Shown here: positions 59,260 through 64,000 of the stretch, piece by piece
Layout: each line of letters opens with the position of its first letter
How positions within the stretch are numbered: the stretch's first letter is position 1
From: Bacterioplanes sp965233665
GTDB lineage: Bacteria; Pseudomonadota; Gammaproteobacteria; Pseudomonadales; Oceanobacteraceae
Length of the DNA: 64,000 nucleotides
Assembly (NCBI GenBank): GCA_965233665.1
Contig: CBDDTG010000050.1
Location: 1-64,000 of the forward strand
Reading direction: 5' to 3'
Notes under the pieces: model-generated
What the model saw: the letters and a program-made list of their open reading frames with translations, nothing else
Database searches by the model: none
What the model was told of the DNA's origin: nothing
Program-made: the position numbers and the translations under genes

Positions 59260-60358
59260 TTATTTGCGCTGCAAAAATACCCCGGCTTCGGTGTGATGGG
59301 TGTAGGGGAATTGATCGAATAGCGCGGCGCGTTGGATGGTGTGGCTTTGGCTTAACACTTCCAGGTTGGCTGCTAGCGTTTGCGGGTTGCAGGAAATATA
59401 AACAATGTTGTCGTAGGCTTGCACTTGGCGAACGGATTCGTCGTCTAACCCTGCACGCGGGGGGTCGACTAATACGGTGCGAAAATCATAGTCGTTTAAA
59501 GCAATGCCTTCTAAACGGCGAAAGCTGCGCTCGCCGCGCAGTGCTTGCACAAATTCTTCGCTGGATAAGCGAATAATATCGACGTTGTCGAGCTGGTTGT
59601 CGGCGATGTTTACCTGTGCGGCTTGCACCGAGGTTTTTGAAATTTCCGTTGCCAATACTCGGCGAAAGCGATCGGCCAAGGCGATGGAAAAATTACCGTT
59701 GCCGCAGTAGAGCTCTAACAAATCGCCGCCAATGCCAGTGACGCAGCTGCGTGCCCAGCTCAGCATGTGCTGGTTCATTTCGCCATTGGGTTGGGTGAAG
59801 CCGCCTTCAATTTGTCGGTAATGATAATTGTGGCCATCAACGCTGAGGGTTTCATTGACATAGTCGCGGCTTAAAACGCGCTTTTGCTTGCGCGCCCCGG
59901 CCAATAATGGCAACGTCCAATTGCTGTGCCAGCTGCTCAGCCGCTTGTTGCCAGGCGTCGTCCAGTTGCTTGTGATAAATCAGCGTAATCAGCGCATCAC
60001 CACTTAATGTGGTTAAAAACTCCACCTGAAATAAACGTCGGCGCAGCAGCTCATTGGGTTGAATCGCGTCGAGCAGTTCCTGCATCAGGCGTTGAATCAG
60101 CGGGCTGGCGATGGGGAAGTCTTTGACTTCGTAAGGCTGGCTTTTATCGCCCGGTGCGTACATGGCATAGAAGCAGCGCTCGCCGTCGTGCCATAAACGA
60201 AACTCCGCCCGCAGCCGAAACCCTTGCGCAGCGCTGGCGTGCACCTCTAATTCTGGCGCGTTGAACGGTGCCAACACCGCCGTCAGTTCGGCGCTTTTGG
60301 CCTGCAGCTGCTCAGGGTATTGCTCGGGTTGGACGTTGTGCTGATAAACCGGGTACAT
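59260..60358 (-). CDS. trmA: tRNA (uracil-5-)-methyltransferase TrmA, split by a frameshift
   Basis: Two overlapping frames together give full-length TrmA (about 365 residues). The first covers the N-terminus to IIGRGAQ. The second covers KQKRVLSRDYVNETL, FTQPNGEMNQ, the SAM motif LLELYCGNGNFS, DPPRAGLD and the catalytic Cys in VYISCNPQTL. Removing one G from the four-G run at 59898-59895 joins them as IIGRARKQKRVLSRDYV. TrmA makes m5U54 in the T-loop of tRNAs. As read, the gene is broken; sequence error is possible. Confidence 0.88.
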
Positions 60359-60445
60359 AGAGCCACCTTAAAAACGGGCGCACATTATACGAGTTGTGGC
60401 ACAGATTTCAGCCCGCAGGCATGTATCTGTCAGTTATATAACCGG

Positions 60446-60904
60446 CTATAACGGCAACGGCCCACCGGCTTTGACCTCGCGAATGGCAAAGCTGCTGTCG
60501 ATGGTGTTGACGTTGGGGAGCTTTTGCAGGCGTCGCACCCAAGATTCGTAGTCGCGCAGGTCTCGCGCCACGACTTGCAGCAGGTAATCAAACGCCCCAG
60601 ACACTGTGTGGCAGCTCACCACCTGAGCCATGTCTTTTACCGTTTGCTCGAACTGCTCGATGACGGCGTCTTGGTGCTGGTTGAGGCGCACGTGCACAAA
60701 CACCGTGATATCGAGCTGCAGTTTTTCGCGGTTCAGCTCGGCGCGGTAGCGCTGAATCCAGCCTTCTTGTTGCAAGCGGCGAATGCGTCGGGCGCAGGGC
60801 GATGGCGATAAATCGACCTTGTCGGCCAGCTCATGGGCGGTGAGCTGACCATTGTGCTGTAGCAGGTCGAGTAGGCGACGGTCGATGCGGTCGAGGAGCT
60901 TCAT
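60446..60904 (-). CDS. Lrp/AsnC-family transcription regulator
   Basis: 152 residues. N-terminal HTH (LQHNGQLTAHELADKVDLSP, then SPCARRIRRLQQEGWI) and C-terminal RAM domain with VVSCHTVSGAFDYLLQVVAR. These regulators sense amino acids. It is divergent from the DMT permease and aminotransferase genes, so control of that pair is likely. Confidence 0.93.
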   Translation of the reverse strand: MKLLDRIDRRLLDLLQHNGQLTAHELADKVDLSPSPCARRIRRLQQEGWIQRYRAELNREKLQLDITVFVHVRLNQHQDAVIEQFEQTVKDMAQVVSCHTVSGAFDYLLQVVARDLRDYESWVRRLQKLPNVNTIDSSFAIREVKAGGPLPL

Positions 60905-61028
60905 ATGGCGAAAAACTCAATAAAGTTAGCTGTATGTGGCACAAGTGGCGCTTAAGTTTGCAAAATATTGCCACCTTTGGGCAGCTGGGTCCAAGCACAA
61001 TAGTGCCAGTTGATAATTGGAGAGCACT

Positions 61029-62009
61029 ATGTCCGGCCCTGTATCGAGCCTTATGTCGAGCCCTAAGCCGGCCAGCCAAAGCTTGAGTTGGAAAACCGTT
61101 GTGCCCATTGATAATCACGCCAGCCAGCGCCGCTTGGGCTATTTGGCGGCGTTTGCCACGGTGTTGATTTGGTCGAGCTATTTTATGTCGCTGCGTCTGG
61201 GCGCCTTGTCGCCACTATCGACGCTGGACTTAACCCTGTTTCGCTTTGCCGTGCCTGGGCTGTTATTAGCACCTTGGTTTTGGCGCCGCCGGACACAGCT
61301 GTTGGCGGTGCCGCGTTTATGGCAGTTGGGCACGTTGGTGGGAGGTGGCGTGCCGTTTTTCTTACTCGGTGCTTACGCCATGCATTGGGCGCCAGTGGCC
61401 CATGGCAGCACGCTGATTCCCGGTGTGGCACCCTTGTTTGTGACCTTGCTGGCGGTGGGGCTGTTTGCCCAGCCGCTTACCCGCAATAAGCGTATCGGTC
61501 TGGGCAGCATTGCAATGGGCGTGGCTGCGCTGTTGCTCACCAGCTGGCAACAGGCCAATGCCGAGTTAGCACAAGGCCAAGGGCTGTTTTTAATTGCCAG
61601 TTTGCTGTGGGCCGTATTTACCTTGTCGGTCCGGCAAAGCGGCCTGGCACCTTTGGATGTCGCGGCTTGGGTTACCGTGCCTAGCAGCGCGGTGTTGCTG
61701 GTGTGGGCTGGGTTTGAATGGCCGTCGCTGTTTGTATTTCAAGTCAGTTGGCAGCAGTGGTTACCGCAGTTGCTGGTGCAAGGACTGGCGGTCGGCTTGG
61801 GGGCGGGTTTTTTGTATGGCTATGCCATTCGCCAGCTCGGTGCAGAAATTACTTCAGCCATCGGTTCATTAACGCCGGTGCTAGCGACGGTCGTCGCGGC
61901 GGTGTTTTTGCAGGAAACGGTCGAATTCAGCACCCTGGTGGGGTTATTCTTGGTCGCTTTGGGCGTGCTATTCGCCAGTGGACTATTTCCTGAACGGAGA
62001 TCAAATTGA
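61029..62009 (+). CDS. DMT/EamA-family permease
   Basis: 326 residues from ATG 61029 behind GGAGAG. An unusual 35-residue hydrophilic N-terminus precedes ten membrane helices in two EamA repeats. The pattern GAYAMHWAPVAHGSTLIPGV and the late helix GSLTPVLATVVAAVFLQE are standard. Its stop overlaps the aminotransferase start (TGATG), and a divergent Lrp regulator lies upstream, suggesting an amino-acid exporter. Confidence 0.88.
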   Translation: MSGPVSSLMSSPKPASQSLSWKTVVPIDNHASQRRLGYLAAFATVLIWSSYFMSLRLGALSPLSTLDLTLFRFAVPGLLLAPWFWRRRTQLLAVPRLWQLGTLVGGGVPFFLLGAYAMHWAPVAHGSTLIPGVAPLFVTLLAVGLFAQPLTRNKRIGLGSIAMGVAALLLTSWQQANAELAQGQGLFLIASLLWAVFTLSVRQSGLAPLDVAAWVTVPSSAVLLVWAGFEWPSLFVFQVSWQQWLPQLLVQGLAVGLGAGFLYGYAIRQLGAEITSAIGSLTPVLATVVAAVFLQETVEFSTLVGLFLVALGVLFASGLFPERRSN

Positions 62010-63193
62010 TGTTAGAGCAGTTGGCTCCCCCGGCAGAAGATCCGATTCTGTCGCTAACGGTGGCGTATCGACAAGATGAGCGCGACGACAAACTGGATCT
62101 GGGCATAGGTGTGTATCGCACGGCCGATGGCCATACCCCAGTGATGGCAGCTGTGCGCGAGGCGGCCATCGCCATTGCCGCGCAGCAAGACAGCAAAAGC
62201 TATGTCGGCTTGGCGGGCAACGAGGCGTTTAATCAGGCCATGATCAAGCTGTTGCTGACAGAGACCAGCGCACTGGCGCGCACGGCCGCCATTCAAACGC
62301 CCGGTGCCAGCGGTGCGCTGCGCATGCTGGGTGAGTTAATTGCCTACGCACGCCCAGGGGCGACGGTTTGGCTGAGCCGCCCCAGTTATGTCAATCACCA
62401 GCCGGTGATGGAAGCCTGTGGCCTTGAGGTGCGCGAGTACCCGTATTTTGACCCGGCCACCAAGCAGGTCGATGAACCCTCGATGCTGGCAGCCATTGCC
62501 GAGCTGGGGCCAAACGATGTGTTGCTGTTGCACGGCTGCTGTCATAACCCGACTGGGGCCGATATTTCCTGGGACAGCTGGCAGCAAATTGCGGCCATGG
62601 CACAAAAGCAGGGCTTTTTGCCGTTTGTCGACTTGGCCTACCAAGGCTTTGGCGATGGCTTAGAAGCCGATGCTGCTGGCCTACGTTTGCTGGCCGACAC
62701 CTTGCCAGAAGTGCTGGTGGCGGTGTCGTGCTCGAAGAACTTTGGCCTTTATCGTGAGCGTACCGGTGCGGCACTGATCATAGGTGAGACCATAGAACAT
62801 GCCCAGCGTGCCAAGGGCCATATGCAGCGCATTGCCCGTGCGACTTACACCATGCCACCCGATCATGGCGCAGCCATCGTGGCTCATATCTTGGCTGATT
62901 CGCAGTTGCAGCAGAGCTGGCTAGCCGAGCTCAACGCCATGCAGCAGCGCATCGTGCGTTTGCGTGAGCAGTTGGCCGGTGCCTTTAGAGAGGCCAGCGG
63001 CAGTGAGCGCTTTGACTATTTTCAACGCCATCGCGGCATGTTTTCTGTCACTGGCTTAACGCCTGAGCAAACCGCAGCGCTGCGTGATGAACATGGCGTT
63101 TATGTGGTGGGCGGTGGTCGCGTTAATGTGGCCGGTTTGAGCGAAAACCGCATCGACAAACTGGTGTCGGCGTTTTTGGCGGTCGGCGCGTAA
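62009..63193 (+). CDS. Aromatic/aspartate-type aminotransferase (PLP class I)
   Basis: 394 residues. KLDLGIGVYRTADGHTPVM at the start is the Asp/aromatic aminotransferase signature. HGCCHNPTGAD near residue 175 and the PLP-lysine motif SCSKNFGLYRERTGA near residue 245 follow. It transfers amino groups between aromatic or dicarboxylic amino acids and 2-oxoglutarate. It is translationally coupled to the DMT permease and under the neighbouring Lrp-type regulator. Confidence 0.93.
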   Translation: MLEQLAPPAEDPILSLTVAYRQDERDDKLDLGIGVYRTADGHTPVMAAVREAAIAIAAQQDSKSYVGLAGNEAFNQAMIKLLLTETSALARTAAIQTPGASGALRMLGELIAYARPGATVWLSRPSYVNHQPVMEACGLEVREYPYFDPATKQVDEPSMLAAIAELGPNDVLLLHGCCHNPTGADISWDSWQQIAAMAQKQGFLPFVDLAYQGFGDGLEADAAGLRLLADTLPEVLVAVSCSKNFGLYRERTGAALIIGETIEHAQRAKGHMQRIARATYTMPPDHGAAIVAHILADSQLQQSWLAELNAMQQRIVRLREQLAGAFREASGSERFDYFQRHRGMFSVTGLTPEQTAALRDEHGVYVVGGGRVNVAGLSENRIDKLVSAFLAVGA

Positions 63194-63219
63194 TGCGCCG
63201 TATTGGAGTAGGACGCGTA

Positions 63220-64000
63220 ATGCGCCGCGCTGTGATGAACTGCCTTGGGCAGCGCTCGGGCTTGTTGCGTGCAACTGGGCTGCTATTGGCGGCCCTGCTC
63301 AGTGCCTGCGGCGGTGGTTCAAGCTCGTCATCATCGTCAAATAATGATCTGCAGTTGCCGCTGCCGGCAGAGCAGCGCCAAGCGGTGTTGCGCTTGCCTG
63401 TGGTGGTGCATGTTCTTTATCGCGATGAGCAAACCAACATCAGTGATGAGCAAATCCAGTCTCAGCTGGCAGCTACGAATCAGCATTTGCGTGCGCTTAA
63501 CAGCGCTGAGCTTGCGACGGTGCCCGAGGTCTATCAGCCATACATTGCTGATGCACGCATTGAGCTGGTGCTGGCGGATAAAGACCCGCAAGGCCAGCCC
63601 AGCACTGGCATTACCCGCACGCTTTACCTTGATCCGGTCGATGGCTCCTGCGATTACTGCACCGGCACGGCGGCGCAGTGGGATCCGTCACGCTACATCA
63701 ACATCTGGGTTGGGGAGTACAGCACGCGTACTGGTCGCCTAGCGGCCTTGGGCAGTGCCGTGGCTGGCCCCAGCTCGGCGCGTGAGCGGTGGGGCATTAC
63801 CGTGGAGTACCGATTGTTTGGCACAGTGGGATGGCTGCATGAAGACTATGCCCAGGGCAAAACCCTGACCCACGAGCTGGGCCACTACTTAGGCCTGCTT
63901 GGGCATATTCAGCTGGGGGACGGGCACCGCCTCTACAGTTGCGATGGCTTGCCGGATACCAGTTGCAGTAACAGTGAGCTGACCATGAGCTTTATGCGCA
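63220..64000 (+). CDS. M43/pappalysin-type metalloprotease lipoprotein, partial
   Basis: ATG 63220 is chosen for the GGAGTAGGA site before it; an in-frame ATG at 63193 overlaps the previous stop. Signal peptide with lipobox LSAC at about residue 30 and a GGGSSSSSSS linker. The catalytic HELGHYLGLLGH (HExxHxxGxxH) near residue 225 is that of metzincins of the pappalysin group, followed by MSFM, probably the Met-turn. The gene runs off the window. It is expected to be a cell-surface protease. Confidence 0.9.
   Translation, partial: MRRAVMNCLGQRSGLLRATGLLLAALLSACGGGSSSSSSSNNDLQLPLPAEQRQAVLRLPVVVHVLYRDEQTNISDEQIQSQLAATNQHLRALNSAELATVPEVYQPYIADARIELVLADKDPQGQPSTGITRTLYLDPVDGSCDYCTGTAAQWDPSRYINIWVGEYSTRTGRLAALGSAVAGPSSARERWGITVEYRLFGTVGWLHEDYAQGKTLTHELGHYLGLLGHIQLGDGHRLYSCDGLPDTSCSNSELTMSFMR

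Noticed and set aside
1..64000. CRISPR arrays, tRNA and rRNA genes
   Set aside because: No regularly spaced long repeats, cloverleaf sequences or rRNA signatures were seen on either strand; short RNAs could be missed by eye.

Overview
The window looks like chromosome of a marine-type gammaproteobacterium (Oceanospirillales/Pseudomonadales-like). The evidence is a gntR - smc - zipA - ligA block, an alkane-1-monooxygenase gene (alkB) and several c-di-GMP enzymes. I cannot name a species. A Mu-like transposable prophage of about 34 kb sits between alkB and the gntR gene.

Layout. 1-786: partial dehydrogenase (minus). 787-4600: AT-richer, decayed stretch with a HlyD C-terminal remnant, a broken ORF and four small secreted or membrane proteins of unknown function. 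4685-10089: DMT permease, RNA m5C methyltransferase, GGDEF-EAL protein, alkB (minus). 10090-10910: alkB regulatory region with a palindrome, a 54-residue ORF and an XRE regulator. About 10.95-45.26 kb: prophage. 45317-55580: gntR, smc, zipA, ligA, a lysozyme-like lipoprotein and a PAS-GGDEF protein. 55640-57872: truncated REP-type transposase, Rhs-like remnant and a secreted FG-GAP-type protein. 57879-64000: hypothetical protein, M23-like lipoprotein, frameshifted trmA, Lrp/AsnC regulator, DMT permease, aminotransferase and the start of an M43 metalloprotease.

Prophage logic, read right to left on the minus strand: divergent S24 repressor (plus) and Ner-like protein; DDE transposase (MuA-like) and AAA+ ATPase (MuB-like); a run of small early genes including DUF3164 and GemA; a Mor/C-type activator; lysis genes; Mu-type head genes (terminase, DUF935 portal, MuF, gpG, protease/scaffold, gpT capsid); then a siphovirus-type tail (tube, two chaperones joined by a -1 frameshift, tape measure, two tip/fibre proteins) with no sheath or baseplate genes; finally an operon of a membrane protein, Com and a Dam-type methylase. 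Non-Mu cargo genes sit at the boundaries between late transcription units.

The strongest new observations are: (i) three copies of one promoter-like element, a GTTTAA-N6-TTAAAC-type dyad at fixed distance from a -10, placed where Mu has Plys, PI and Pmom; (ii) a correctly phased A AAA AAG slippery site joining the two tail chaperone ORFs; (iii) twin 16-bp palindromes 105 bp apart at the repressor; (iv) a palindrome upstream of alkB that fits the GntR/FadR operator pattern, with the gntR gene now cut off from alkB by the prophage; (v) a two-gene membrane cargo cassette between gpG and gpI. At least three genes (portal, trmA, ORF at 1093) are broken at short homopolymers, so base-calling error should be excluded before calling them mutants.
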